Part shown: positions 47,118-55,821 of the stretch, in pieces
How the letters are laid out: every line of letters begins with the position of its first letter
Numbering within the stretch: the first letter of the stretch is position 1
Notes under the pieces: generated by a model
Databases searched by the model: none
Seen by the model: the letters and a program-made list of their open reading frames with translations, nothing else
Told to the model about the DNA's origin: nothing
Translations under genes and position numbers: made by a program
Origin: Janibacter terrae NBRC 107853
GTDB taxonomy: Bacteria > Actinomycetota > Actinomycetes > Actinomycetales > Dermatophilaceae
Reading direction: 5' to 3'
Length of the DNA stretch: 64,000 nucleotides
Assembly (NCBI RefSeq): GCF_001591405.1
Contig: NZ_BCUV01000007.1
Span: 806,001 to 870,000 of the forward strand

Positions 47118-48572
47118 TCAGGCGCCGGGGACGCTCCGGTCGATCTGCATGACCACGGCCTTGGGCTCGGTGAAGAACTCGCGGCTGAAGTCGCCCCCTT
47201 CGCGGCCGACGCCGGAGTCGCCGACGCCACCGAAGGGCGTGCGCAGGTCGCGGATGAAGAAGCAGTTGACCCAGACCGTGCCGGCCCGCAGGTTGGAGCT
47301 GACGCGGTGCGCACGGGAGAGGTTCTCCGTGAAGAGCATCGCGTTGAGCCCGTAGCGGGTGTCGTTGGCCAGGCGGACGGCCTCGGCCTCGGTGTCGAAC
47401 CTGTTGACGACGACCACGGGACCGAAGATCTCGTCGCAGTACGCCGCGGCGTCCAGCGGGAGGTCCTCGATGATCGTGGGCCGCACGAGCCAGCGCCCGT
47501 CCTCGTCGACGCCACCGGTGCGGATGGTCCCGCCGTCGCCCTCGACGCCGCCCACGTACCCCGACACCTTGTCGAAGTGCTTCTTGGACGAGAGGACGGA
47601 GAACTTGACCTCGGGGTCGAAGGGGTCGCCGATCGTCAGCGCCTCGGCCGCGGCCTGGAAGCGCTCCATGAACTCGTCGTAGATCCCCGACTGGACGAAG
47701 AGGCGCGAGCCCGCGAGGCAGATCTGCCCCGAGTTGCGGAAGATCGCCTCGACCGCCCAGTAGACGGCGTTGTCGATGTCCGCGTCGTCGAAGACGAGGT
47801 TGGCCCCCTTCCCGCCCAGCTCGAGCGAGACCGGCGCGAGGTGCGTCGAGGCCGAGGCCATGACGGCCTTGCCCGTGGTCGACGAGCCGGTGAAGGTGAC
47901 GCGGTCGACGCGGTCGTCGGCCGTCAGCGTCGATCCGGCGGGCGCACCGTGGCCGTTGAGGACGTTGAGCACGCCCGGGGGGAACCCGGCCTCGACCGCG
48001 AGCCGGCCGAGCAGGGTGACCGAGGCCGGGGTGTCCTCGCTCGGCTTGATGATGCAGGTGTTGCCCCAGGCGATCGCGGGAGCGATCTTCCACGTCGCCA
48101 TCATCAGCGGGAAGTTCCACGGCGAGATCGCCGCGACGACGCCGACGGGACCGAACTCGCTGTAGGTGTGGTGCCCGGACGGCATCGGGTAGACGTCACC
48201 GGTGTGGTCACGCTGGTGGTCGGCGAAGAATCGGAAGTTGGCAACCGACCGGCCGACGTCGTGCTTGGCCTGGGCGAAGGGCTTGCCCATGTTGGTCGAG
48301 TCGAGCGTCGCCAGCTCGTCGGCGCGCTCCTCCATGAGGTCCGCGAGCCGGTGGATCGCGGCGGCCCGCTCGGGGCGGGTCATCCGCGGCCAGGGGCCCT
48401 CGTCGAAGGCCCTGCGGGCGCTGGCGATGGCGCGCTCGGCGTCCTCGGCACCACCCTCGGCGGCCTGGGCGAAGACCTCCTGGGTCCACGGGTTGTAGAC
48501 GTCGAAGCGCTCACCGCTGAGCGACTCGACCTCCTCGTTGTCGATGATGTGACCGAAGAACTGGTCGCTCAT
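47118..48572 (-). CDS. dmpC: 2-hydroxymuconic semialdehyde dehydrogenase
   Basis: 484-residue NAD-dependent aldehyde dehydrogenase that oxidises 2-hydroxymuconic semialdehyde to 4-oxalocrotonate (2-hydroxymuconate). NAD region ISPWNFPLMMATWKIAPA and FTGSSTTGK, general base Glu in LELGGKGANLVF, nucleophile Cys in NSGQICLAGSRLFV. Substrate is assigned from its position as the last gene of the dmpEFGHIC operon. The start overlaps the dmpI stop by 4 nt. Confidence 0.9.
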   Translation of the reverse strand: MSDQFFGHIIDNEEVESLSGERFDVYNPWTQEVFAQAAEGGAEDAERAIASARRAFDEGPWPRMTRPERAAAIHRLADLMEERADELATLDSTNMGKPFAQAKHDVGRSVANFRFFADHQRDHTGDVYPMPSGHHTYSEFGPVGVVAAISPWNFPLMMATWKIAPAIAWGNTCIIKPSEDTPASVTLLGRLAVEAGFPPGVLNVLNGHGAPAGSTLTADDRVDRVTFTGSSTTGKAVMASASTHLAPVSLELGGKGANLVFDDADIDNAVYWAVEAIFRNSGQICLAGSRLFVQSGIYDEFMERFQAAAEALTIGDPFDPEVKFSVLSSKKHFDKVSGYVGGVEGDGGTIRTGGVDEDGRWLVRPTIIEDLPLDAAAYCDEIFGPVVVVNRFDTEAEAVRLANDTRYGLNAMLFTENLSRAHRVSSNLRAGTVWVNCFFIRDLRTPFGGVGDSGVGREGGDFSREFFTEPKAVVMQIDRSVPGA

Positions 48573-48799
48573 GTCGGGGTCTCCTCGGTGGGGGTGGCGG
48601 GCTGCTGCGCGGCGTGCCGCTCGGCGATGGTGACGTCACCCGCGGCGAAGTGGGCGGTGGGGATCTCGGAGACCATGACGCGCACGGCCTCCTTGGGGGC
48701 GACCCCGGAGTCGACCATGGCCTGCGTGATCGCCGAGATCATCGACCGGATCGTCTCGGGGCTGCGCCCGTGCGTGAGAGTGACCTGGACGACGGGCAC
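48569..48799 (-). CDS. dmpI: 4-oxalocrotonate tautomerase
   Basis: 76-residue hexameric tautomerase. After removal of the initiator residue, Pro1 of PVVQVTLTHGRSPETIRSM is the catalytic base; Arg11 lies in HGRS. It isomerises 2-hydroxymuconate to 2-oxo-3-hexenedioate. The C-terminal about 12 residues (QQPATPTEETPT) are an extension beyond the usual 62. GTG start, one base after the dmpH stop. Confidence 0.9.
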   Translation of the reverse strand: MPVVQVTLTHGRSPETIRSMISAITQAMVDSGVAPKEAVRVMVSEIPTAHFAAGDVTIAERHAAQQPATPTEETPT

Positions 48800-48800
48800 G

Positions 48801-49589
48801 TCACTCGCCCCCGTTGATCCGCACGGATCCCAGGGAGGTGAAGTGTAGCGAGATCGAGGTCCCGGGCGTCGCGAAGTACGCGTCGGTCATGCCGCCGGTG
48901 AGGACGATCCAGCCGGGCTCGATGGCGTGGCCCCGCGTGGCGAGGTCGTTGGCCGCGAGGGCGAGCGCCTCGCCGGGATGTCCCTGCACGGCGGCACCGG
49001 TCGCCGAGTCGACGACCTGCCCGTCGACCTCGACGAGTACTGCCTCGAGGGAGAGGTCGAGCTCGCTCGGCGTGAGGGCCACCGGCCCGGTGACGAAGGC
49101 GCCGGAGCTCGCGTTGTCGGCGATGACGTCACCGGCGGCGAACTTGAAGTCGCGGTAGCGGCTGTCGATGACCTCGGCCCCGCCGAGGACGTGGTCGACG
49201 GCCGCCATCGCCTGGGCAGCGGTGACGCCGGGGCCCTCGAGCCGCTCGCCCATGACGAAGACGAGCTCGGGCTCGATGCGCGGGTGGATCAGCTGGTCCT
49301 GCGGCACGGGGTCACCGGCCGGCAGGATCATGGCGTCCGTGAGCCAGGCGACGAAGGGGGTGTCGACCCCCATGCGCTGCTGCTTGGCCCGGGAGGTGAG
49401 ACCCAGCTTGATGCCGATGAGCTTCTCCCCGCGGTCGAGGCGGCGCTGCAGGGTGAGGTCCTGGATCTCGTAGCCGGTGGCCACGTCCAGCTCGGGCCAC
49501 TCGTCGGTGAACTTCACCCGGTCGCGACGCTCGTCCTCGCAGGCCAGGAGCTCGGTCGCGACTGACTCGACGTCCCACTGCGTGCTCAT
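48801..49589 (-). CDS. dmpH: 4-oxalocrotonate decarboxylase
   Basis: 262-residue Mg-dependent enzyme of the hydratase/decarboxylase (FAH-like) family. [18 protein letters not shown], the acidic ligand region [13 protein letters not shown] and [11 protein letters not shown] are typical. It is paralogous to the hydratase DmpE, with which it forms a complex in Pseudomonas. Assignment between the two paralogues rests on order (I-H-G-F-E). The start overlaps dmpG by 4 nt. Confidence 0.85.
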   Translation of the reverse strand: MSTQWDVESVATELLACEDERRDRVKFTDEWPELDVATGYEIQDLTLQRRLDRGEKLIGIKLGLTSRAKQQRMGVDTPFVAWLTDAMILPAGDPVPQDQLIHPRIEPELVFVMGERLEGPGVTAAQAMAAVDHVLGGAEVIDSRYRDFKFAAGDVIADNASSGAFVTGPVALTPSELDLSLEAVLVEVDGQVVDSATGAAVQGHPGEALALAANDLATRGHAIEPGWIVLTGGMTDAYFATPGTSISLHFTSLGSVRINGGE

Positions 49590-50647
49590 GCAGAGACCTT
49601 CTTCCCGTCGCGCAGCTCCAGGGCCACGTCGATGATCATGTCCTCCTGGCCGCCGACGTAGCCGTACTCGCCGACCTTCATGAGGATCTCGTGGGCCGGC
49701 ACGCCGTAGCGCTCGGCCGCCCGCTCCGCGTGGAGCAGGAAGGAGCTGTAGACGCCCGCGTAGCCCTGGGTGATCGAGGAGCGGTCCATGATCGGCATCC
49801 GGCGGATGAAGGGCTTGACGACGTCCTCCGCCGCGGCCAGCACGCCGCTGATGTCGACGCCGGTGCGGATGCCCAGGCGCTCGAAGGAGGTGGCGAGCAC
49901 CTCGGTGGGGGAGTTGCCGGCACCTGCGCCGAGGGCGCACAGCGAGCCGTCGATCTGACGGGCACCCGCCCGGTAGGCGAGGACCGAGTTGGCCACGCCG
50001 AAGGACATGTTCTGGTGGCCGTGGTAGCCGACCTGGGCGTCCTTGCCGACCTCGGCGACGATCGCGGCGACGCGGTCGGAGACGTCCTCGAGGATGAGGG
50101 CGCCGGCGCTGTCGACGACGTAGACGCACTGGCAGCCGGCGTCGACCATGATGCGGGCCTGCTTGGCCAGCTCCTCGGGGCCGATCATGTGGCTGAGCAT
50201 GAGGAACCCGACGGTCTCCATGCCGAGGTCACGCGCGGCACCGAAGTGCTGGATCGAGACATCGGCCTCGGTGCAGTGGGTCGCGATGCGCGCGATCTGG
50301 GCACCCATGTTGTGCGCCTCGTGCAGCTTCTCGACGGTGCCCAGGCCCGGGAGCATGAGGACGGCGATCTTGGCCTGGTGCGCCTCGGCGACCGCGGCCT
50401 TGATCAGGGACATCTCGTCGACGGCGGAGAAGCCGTAGTTGAAGGAGGAGCCGCCGAGGCCGTCGCCGTGGGTCACCTCGATGACCTGGACGCCGGCGTC
50501 GTCGAGGGCGCGGACCGTCGTGCGGACCTGCTCCTCGGTGAACTGGTGGGACATCGCGTGCGAGCCGTCACGGAGGGTCGTGTCAGTCAGGCGGACGTCG
50601 ACGTCACCGGAGAACTGGGGGATGGGGTGGGTCATCTGGTTGCTCAT
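49586..50647 (-). CDS. dmpG: 4-hydroxy-2-oxovalerate aldolase
   Basis: 353-residue Mn-dependent class II aldolase that splits 4-hydroxy-2-oxovalerate into pyruvate and acetaldehyde. The metal/substrate motif [18 protein letters not shown] is N-terminal; the metal-binding histidines are in [11 protein letters not shown]. The C-terminal helical domain contacts DmpF for acetaldehyde channelling. Its start overlaps the dmpF stop by 4 nt, consistent with 1:1 synthesis. Confidence 0.95.
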   Translation of the reverse strand: MSNQMTHPIPQFSGDVDVRLTDTTLRDGSHAMSHQFTEEQVRTTVRALDDAGVQVIEVTHGDGLGGSSFNYGFSAVDEMSLIKAAVAEAHQAKIAVLMLPGLGTVEKLHEAHNMGAQIARIATHCTEADVSIQHFGAARDLGMETVGFLMLSHMIGPEELAKQARIMVDAGCQCVYVVDSAGALILEDVSDRVAAIVAEVGKDAQVGYHGHQNMSFGVANSVLAYRAGARQIDGSLCALGAGAGNSPTEVLATSFERLGIRTGVDISGVLAAAEDVVKPFIRRMPIMDRSSITQGYAGVYSSFLLHAERAAERYGVPAHEILMKVGEYGYVGGQEDMIIDVALELRDGKKVSA

Positions 50648-51618
50648 GCGGGGACCTCCTGGCCGGTCGTGGCGTCGCTGGCGACCCAGCCGGAGTCGAC
50701 CCCCAGCTTGTGGGCCACCATCATGTCGCCCACACGGGCGGCGGCGGACGTGATGATGTCGAGGTTGCCGGCGTACTCCGGCAGGTAGTCGCCGCGACCC
50801 TTGACCTCGATCGGGACGGTGACCCGGGCCATGCCGTTCCACAGGTCGCGGGCGTCGTCGAACTGCGGGTCGGCCCGCAGGTGGTAGCCGGGCACGTACT
50901 CCTGGACGCGGGCGACCATCGCGTGGATGGACTCCTCGACGCGGTCACGCAGGGCGCCGGCCTCGGCCGCGGCCTGCGGGATGGCGCAGAAGACGGTGTT
51001 GCGCATCATCAGCGGCGGCTCGACCGGGTTGAGGATGATGATCGCCTTGCCGCTCTTGGCGCCACCGACGACCTCGAGGGCCTCGCTCGTGGTCTCGGTG
51101 AACTCGTCGATGTTGGCCCGGGTACCGGGACCCGCCGACTTGCTCGAGATCGAGGCGACGATCTCGGCGTAGGGGACGTCGACGACCGACGAGACGGCGG
51201 CGACGATCGGGGTCGTCGCCTGGCCACCGCAGGTGATCATGTTGACGTTCATCGCGTCGAGGTTGAAGTCGAGGTTGACCGGCGGGCACAGGTAGGGACC
51301 CACGGCCGCGGGGGTGAGGTCGACGGCGAGGATGCCGGCCTCGGCGTACTTCGGCGCGTTGGCCTCGTGGGCCTTGGCGGAGGTGCACTCGAAGACGACG
51401 TCGGGCAGCTCGTCCTGGGCGAGGAGCCAGTCGACGCCCTCGTGGCTGGCCTCGAGGCCGAGGGTCTTGGCGCGACGGAGGCCGTCGCTGCTGGGGTCGA
51501 CGCCGACCATCCAGCGCGGCTCGAGGACCTCCGAGCGGCGCATGAGCTTGAACATCAGGTCGGTGCCGATGTTGCCGGGGCCGACGATCGCGGCAGTTCC
51601 CTTGGTCCGGGTGGTCAT
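50644..51618 (-). CDS. dmpF: Acetaldehyde dehydrogenase (acylating)
   Basis: 324-residue enzyme making acetyl-CoA from acetaldehyde, CoA and NAD. Rossmann motif [14 protein letters not shown] at residues 9-22 and the thioester Cys in [13 protein letters not shown]. Works as a channelling complex with the DmpG aldolase encoded next. The ATG at 51618 follows dmpE by 11 nt with an AAAGGTG site. Confidence 0.95.
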   Translation of the reverse strand: MTTRTKGTAAIVGPGNIGTDLMFKLMRRSEVLEPRWMVGVDPSSDGLRRAKTLGLEASHEGVDWLLAQDELPDVVFECTSAKAHEANAPKYAEAGILAVDLTPAAVGPYLCPPVNLDFNLDAMNVNMITCGGQATTPIVAAVSSVVDVPYAEIVASISSKSAGPGTRANIDEFTETTSEALEVVGGAKSGKAIIILNPVEPPLMMRNTVFCAIPQAAAEAGALRDRVEESIHAMVARVQEYVPGYHLRADPQFDDARDLWNGMARVTVPIEVKGRGDYLPEYAGNLDIITSAAARVGDMMVAHKLGVDSGWVASDATTGQEVPA

Positions 51619-51629
51619 GGGTGCACCTT

Positions 51630-52424
51630 TCACTTGTCTGCGAACACGGCGGTGACGCTGCCGAGACCACCGAAGGTCGCGGTGAAGACGTCGCCCGGCG
51701 CGACGGGAACCATCGAGGTGACGGACCCGGGGAGGATGACGTGGCCGGCCTCGAGCGTCGTGCCGAAGGCACCGACGGTGTTGGCCAGCCACACGAGGCT
51801 GGAGATGGGCGAGCCGAGGACGGCGCCGCCGGCGCCGGTCCCGACGACCTGGGAGTTGCGGGAGAACACGCAGCCGGTGAGGCGCAGGTCGACGTCGGTG
51901 AGACGGGTCGGCGTGCTGCCGAGGACGAAGCCGCCGGAGCTGGCGTTGTCGGCGATCGTGTCGACGAGGGTGATCTTCCAGTCCGCGACGCGGCTGTCGA
52001 CGACCTCGAGCGCGGGCAGGACGTAGTCGACGGCGTCGATGGCCTGGGTCAGGGTGACGCCGGGCCCGGTCAGGGGCTTGCGCAGGACGAAGGCGATCTC
52101 GGGCTCCACCCGCGGCTGCAGGTAGGTGTCGAGGGCGATCGGCTGGTGCTCCAGGTGGGCGAAGTCGTCGGTGAGGTGGCCGAAGTCCGGCTGGTCCACC
52201 CCGAGCTGCTTCTGCATCGCCAGCGAGGTGAGCCCCACCTTGTGGCCGATGATCGTGCGGCCGGCGTCGGTCCAGGACCGCACCTGCTCGAGCTGGATCG
52301 CGTAGGCGTCCTCGACGGTCAGCCCGTCGAACTGCTCGGTGAGGGGGGCCGTGGGACGGCCGGTCTCGTAGGCCTCGAGGAGGACCCGGGCTGCCCGGGA
52401 CCGGACGTCTGTGCTCTCTTCCAT
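51630..52424 (-). CDS. dmpE: 2-oxopent-4-enoate hydratase
   Basis: 264-residue hydratase producing 4-hydroxy-2-oxovalerate. [21 protein letters not shown] and the metal-ligand stretch [12 protein letters not shown] match the family, as does [11 protein letters not shown]. First gene of the lower-pathway operon. I chose the ATG at 52424; a GTG three codons upstream is the alternative. A GTTCC-N7-GGAAC dyad lies 42 nt before the start. Confidence 0.88.
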   Translation of the reverse strand: MEESTDVRSRAARVLLEAYETGRPTAPLTEQFDGLTVEDAYAIQLEQVRSWTDAGRTIIGHKVGLTSLAMQKQLGVDQPDFGHLTDDFAHLEHQPIALDTYLQPRVEPEIAFVLRKPLTGPGVTLTQAIDAVDYVLPALEVVDSRVADWKITLVDTIADNASSGGFVLGSTPTRLTDVDLRLTGCVFSRNSQVVGTGAGGAVLGSPISSLVWLANTVGAFGTTLEAGHVILPGSVTSMVPVAPGDVFTATFGGLGSVTAVFADK

Positions 52425-52465
52425 GGTGGTCACGCTAGGACTGTCCTTCGCTGGTCGGGGCGTAC

Positions 52466-52482
52466 GTTCCCGCGGAGGGAAC
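52466..52482. promoter_or_regulatory. GTTCC-N7-GGAAC operator of the lower-pathway operon
   Basis: GTTCCCGCGGAGGGAAC, with matching C and G outside. The same dyad occurs at 59475-59491 and 62405-62421, and with one mismatch at 53510-53526. Palindromes of this kind fit an IclR-family regulator, two of which are encoded next door. Confidence 0.65.
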
Positions 52483-52510
52483 GCACTCGGTCGTGATCTC
52501 CCCTTCGCCC

Positions 52511-52604
52511 GCATTGCCCTAGGGGAATGCACGATCTGGGGGCCGTTCGTCTGCATTGCCCTAGGGGAATGCAGGGTCTGGTCTGCATTGCCCTAGGGGA
52601 ATGC
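52511..52604. repeat. Three copies of a CCTAGG-type 20-bp palindrome
   Basis: GCATTGCCCTAGGGGAATGC at 52511-52530, 52553-52572 and 52585-52604. Each copy is identical and one base from a perfect palindrome. They lie between the IclR gene and dmpE. A perfect version occurs at 60548-60567. Confidence 0.8.
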
Positions 52605-52621
52605 AGCGGTCGGGGCACGGC

Positions 52622-53440
52622 TCAGGTCGTCTGGTACGACTTGGCGATGCGGTTGGCGGCGGCGGTGAGCAGCGGGACGACCCGCCGCACGTCCGCCTCG
52701 ATGAGGGGCGTCGGGCCGAAGACCGACAAGGAGCCGATGGCACGCCCCTGGGAGCGGATCGGGACGGCGACCGAGCTGGCCCCGGCGATGGAGCCGGAGT
52801 GCAGCACCGCATAGCCGCGCTGGCGGACCACGCCGAGTGCCTCCTCCCACTCCTCGACCCGACGCACGGTGCCGCGGGTGCGGGGCGGGAAGCCGGCCTC
52901 GCGACGGGCGCGGTCGACGTCGGGGTTGAAGGCCGCGATGGCCAGGCCCGAGCTGACGCAGTGGGCTGCCTGCCGCCGCCCGCTGTGCCCGAGGATGCGC
53001 ACGCCGTCGACGGACTCGATGCGCTCGATGAAGACGACGTCGCCTCCGTCGGGCACGCCCAGGTTGACGGTGTGCCCGGTCTGCTCGGCGACGGCCTGCA
53101 TGACAGGCAAGGCTGCATGGCGCAGACCGTTGCGGGCGTGGGAGAGCATCCCGAGGTCGTAGAGGTGCAGGCCGAGACGGTAGAGGCCGTTGGCGTCCTG
53201 CTCGACGAAGCCGCGACCGGCGAGGGTGGTGAGCACCCGGTGGGCCGTGGACTTCGCGACGCCGAGGCGACGGGCGACGTCCGAGACCCCGAGCGCGGAG
53301 TCGACGGCGAAGCACTCGAGGACGTCGAGCGCGGTGCCGACCGAGCGCAGCCCGCCGCCGGCCGCCCGCTTGGGGGTCGAGGTGCAGTAGGCGTCCTCGA
53401 CGGTGGCGTGGGGGTGGGGGTCGTGCGTCGCGGTGGTCAT
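52622..53440 (-). CDS. IclR-family regulator, first of a divergent pair
   Basis: 272-residue regulator. Winged helix at about 33-95 (LRSVGTALDVLECFAV, VSDVARRLGVAKSTAHRVLTTLAGRGFVEQ). The C-terminal GAF-like ligand domain has GHTVNLGVPDGGDVVFIERIES. IclR proteins with this context usually bind aromatic or carboxylic pathway intermediates. It is upstream of dmpE on the same strand and divergent from the second IclR gene, so it is a good candidate ligand of the GTTCC-N7-GGAAC sites. Confidence 0.9.
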   Translation of the reverse strand: MTTATHDPHPHATVEDAYCTSTPKRAAGGGLRSVGTALDVLECFAVDSALGVSDVARRLGVAKSTAHRVLTTLAGRGFVEQDANGLYRLGLHLYDLGMLSHARNGLRHAALPVMQAVAEQTGHTVNLGVPDGGDVVFIERIESVDGVRILGHSGRRQAAHCVSSGLAIAAFNPDVDRARREAGFPPRTRGTVRRVEEWEEALGVVRQRGYAVLHSGSIAGASSVAVPIRSQGRAIGSLSVFGPTPLIEADVRRVVPLLTAAANRIAKSYQTT

Positions 53441-53487
53441 CTTCGTCCACCCTTTCTCTGCGTCGGTGAGTCCACTGTCGCCCTCGG

Positions 53488-54267
53488 ATGGGGCATGATC
53501 AAGGAGTGCGTTCCGATCAACGAAACGACCCCCCTTCGTCCGTCGTCGGCCGGATCACGTCGATCCTCACCGTCATCGAGGAGGCGCCCGGCCCGGTGGG
53601 CATCAGCGAGATCGCCGGTGCCACGGGGCTGGCGAAGGGGACGGTCCACCGCCTCGTCGCGCAGCTGGTCGACGAGCGCCTCGTCGAGCGCCACGAGAAC
53701 TCCCGGCTGTCGCTCGGGGTCCGGCTCTTCGAGCTCGGCACGCACGTGCCGCTGCCGCGCACGCTCGCCCAGGCCGCGCTGCCGCTCATGGTCGACCTGC
53801 ACCAGGCGACCGACCGCCAGGTCCACCTCGCGGTCCTCGACGGCGTCGAGGTCGTCTACGTGGAGATCGTGCGCGGCGGCCTGCCCCTCTCCTCCAGCAT
53901 CGGGGGACGTCTCCCGGCGCACGCGACGGGCGTCGGCAAGGCCCTGCTCGCGTACTCGCCGCGGGCCGTCGTCGCGCAACGGGTCGAGGCCGGCCTGACG
54001 CCGATGACGCGGCACACGATCGTCACGGCGCCAGGCCTCGAGCGGGCGCTGCGCGACATCCGCACCAACGGCACGTCCTACGACCACGAGGAGTCCCATC
54101 TCGGGGTCTCGTGCGTCGCCGCACCCGTCTTCGGCGCGGACAAGAAGATCCGCGCCGCACTGTCCGTGACGGGGCAGACCCAGCTGATGGACCTGCCCCG
54201 CCTCGGCGTGGCCGTGCGCACCGCTGCCTTCACGCTCTCGCGGCAGCTGCGGGACGCCGGCCTGTAG
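53488..54267 (+). CDS. IclR-family regulator, second of a divergent pair
   Basis: 259-residue regulator with winged helix VVGRITSILTVIEEAPGPVGISEIAGATGLAKGTVHRLVAQL and a C-terminal ligand domain (QVHLAVLDGVEVVYVEIVRGG). About as similar to general IclR proteins as to its neighbour. Start choice is uncertain: ATG at 53488, or GTG at 53506 that abuts AAGGAG too closely. The degenerate operator at 53510-53526 covers the first codons, suggesting autoregulation. Confidence 0.85.
   Translation: MGHDQGVRSDQRNDPPSSVVGRITSILTVIEEAPGPVGISEIAGATGLAKGTVHRLVAQLVDERLVERHENSRLSLGVRLFELGTHVPLPRTLAQAALPLMVDLHQATDRQVHLAVLDGVEVVYVEIVRGGLPLSSSIGGRLPAHATGVGKALLAYSPRAVVAQRVEAGLTPMTRHTIVTAPGLERALRDIRTNGTSYDHEESHLGVSCVAAPVFGADKKIRAALSVTGQTQLMDLPRLGVAVRTAAFTLSRQLRDAGL
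53510..53526. promoter_or_regulatory. Degenerate GTTCC-N7-GAAAC dyad at the 5' end of the second IclR gene
   Basis: GTTCCGATCAACGAAAC differs by one base in one arm from the dyad found at three catabolic promoters. Its place at the gene start would allow feedback control. Confidence 0.4.
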
Positions 54268-54279
54268 CGCACCGTCGGC

Positions 54280-55377
54280 TCAGCGCTTGATGAGCGGACT
54301 CTTCAGGCCTGTGGAGTTCTTGTCCGACTCGTCGAAGAAGTCCTCGCGGAAGATGTCCCGGGGGAAGAGGCGTCGGCTCATCAGGGTCTTCAGGGCCGCG
54401 TCGACCATCTGCGGCGGGCCGCAGAGGTAGCCGCGGCAGCCGGAGAGCTTCGCGTGGTCGGCCTCGATGACATCGGTGACCATGCCGAAGGCGTAGTCGT
54501 CCGGGTCCTCGCCGTCGGCCTCGACCTGCTCGGGGGTCTCGTCGGAGAGGCAGGGCCGGTAGGTGAACTCGTCGTACTCGTCGGCGAGCGCCCGGAAGAC
54601 GTCGACGTCGTAGAGGTGGGCTCGGGTGCGCCCTCCGGCGTAGAGGGTGAGGTCTCCCTCGTACTCGCCCGCCTCGAGGGCGTGCCGGACCATCGACTTC
54701 AGCGGCGCGACACCCGTGCCGCCGCCGACGAGGATCGCGTGCTTGTCGTCACCCGTCTTGAGCACGAAGCGCCCGTAGGGCCCCGACAACCGGACCTCGT
54801 CCCCCGTCGCCAGGGTGGAGAAGACCCAGCCGTCCGTCCCGCGCCCGCCGGGCACGTTGCGGATGTGGAACTCCAGCCGGGAGCTCTCTCCGGGGGGCGA
54901 GCCGATCGACCACGTGCGGTCGCACGGCTCGGCCCCGCCCGCGCCGGGCACGGTGAACTTCATGTACTGGCCCGCGTTGAAACCGATCTCACGATCGAGC
55001 TCGACGACGAGCCGCTTGGTGTCCTGCGCGATGTCCTCGAGGACGACGACGGTGCCCGTGTAGTCCTCGACCGGGTGCACCTCCATGTCCTCGTCGACGT
55101 CGAGGTCGGCCTCGATCGTCACGTCCCCGCGGGGCTTCGCGCAGCAGGTGAGCAGCTTGCCCTCGTCCCGCTCGAAGTCCATGAGGGCGAAGGAGCTCGC
55201 CTCGCCCAGGTCCACCTCGCCGTCGAGCTTGTCGACCTTGCAGGTCGCGCAGGTGCCGTGGGTGCAGCTGTGGGGCAGCCACACCCCCGCCCGCAGGCAG
55301 GCGTCGAGGATCGTCTGGTCCTCGTCGCACTCGACCTCGCGGCCGACGGGTTCGACGGTGATCGTGTGGGTGGTCAT
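54280..55377 (-). CDS. dmpP: Phenol hydroxylase reductase component
   Basis: 365-residue NADH:acceptor reductase of the multicomponent phenol hydroxylase. The N-terminal plant-type [2Fe-2S] domain has C38-x4-C43-x2-C46 (SCTHGTCATC) and a later Cys in LLTCCAKP. The FAD motif is RTWSIGSPP, and the NAD domain has LVGGGTGVAPLKSM and YLCGPPQMV. It delivers electrons to the DmpLNO oxygenase. Last gene of its operon; a long hairpin separates it from dmpO. Confidence 0.95.
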   Translation of the reverse strand: MTTHTITVEPVGREVECDEDQTILDACLRAGVWLPHSCTHGTCATCKVDKLDGEVDLGEASSFALMDFERDEGKLLTCCAKPRGDVTIEADLDVDEDMEVHPVEDYTGTVVVLEDIAQDTKRLVVELDREIGFNAGQYMKFTVPGAGGAEPCDRTWSIGSPPGESSRLEFHIRNVPGGRGTDGWVFSTLATGDEVRLSGPYGRFVLKTGDDKHAILVGGGTGVAPLKSMVRHALEAGEYEGDLTLYAGGRTRAHLYDVDVFRALADEYDEFTYRPCLSDETPEQVEADGEDPDDYAFGMVTDVIEADHAKLSGCRGYLCGPPQMVDAALKTLMSRRLFPRDIFREDFFDESDKNSTGLKSPLIKR

Positions 55378-55433
55378 GGGTCTCTCCTCGAGCGGGACGA
55401 AGGGGGGAGCTGACGGCTTGTGCGGGAGGTCTA

Positions 55434-55490
55434 GGAGACGACGATTCCCCGGAGCGCCACGCAGGAGCGCCTCAGGGAATCGTCGTCTCC
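55434..55490. terminator. 16-bp hairpin between dmpO and dmpP
   Basis: GGAGACGACGATTCCC (55434-55449) and complement (55475-55490) around a 25-nt loop with GGAGCGC twice. It lies inside the operon, so partial termination or mRNA stabilisation would set a lower dmpP dose. Confidence 0.65.
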
Positions 55491-55493
55491 ACC

Positions 55494-55820
55494 TCAGGCG
55501 GCCACGCGAGTGCCGATGACGTCCTTGTGACGGACGCCGAGCTCGGCGAGCGTCTGGTCGTCACGCGGCTCGAAGGGGGCGCCGTGCAGCGTCCACGTGC
55601 GGGGAGCAGCGGGGTCGTAGTCGGGGTCCTCCTCGGCGAAGGGCACGAACATCTGGTCCCGGAAGTCGGCCCAGGTCATCGCCCTCGGTGCCCGGAACAT
55701 CGCCGGGGAGGCGAACCACATCGTGTCCTGGAACCACACGGAGACGAGCTGGTCGTCGCCGTAGAGCTCCTGCCGGGAGCGGGAGGGGAAGTCGTACGCA
55801 CCCATGCTCTTGAGCGCCAT
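55494..55820 (-). CDS. dmpO: Phenol hydroxylase small oxygenase subunit
   Basis: 108-residue gamma subunit of the oxygenase (alpha-beta-gamma)2 core. It begins MALKSMGAYDFPSRSRQELYG and has WTLHGAPFEPRDDQTLAELG near the end, as in DmpO/PhyC. It starts one base after the dmpN stop, which would couple subunit synthesis. Confidence 0.92.
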   Translation of the reverse strand: MALKSMGAYDFPSRSRQELYGDDQLVSVWFQDTMWFASPAMFRAPRAMTWADFRDQMFVPFAEEDPDYDPAAPRTWTLHGAPFEPRDDQTLAELGVRHKDVIGTRVAA

Positions 55821-55821
55821 G

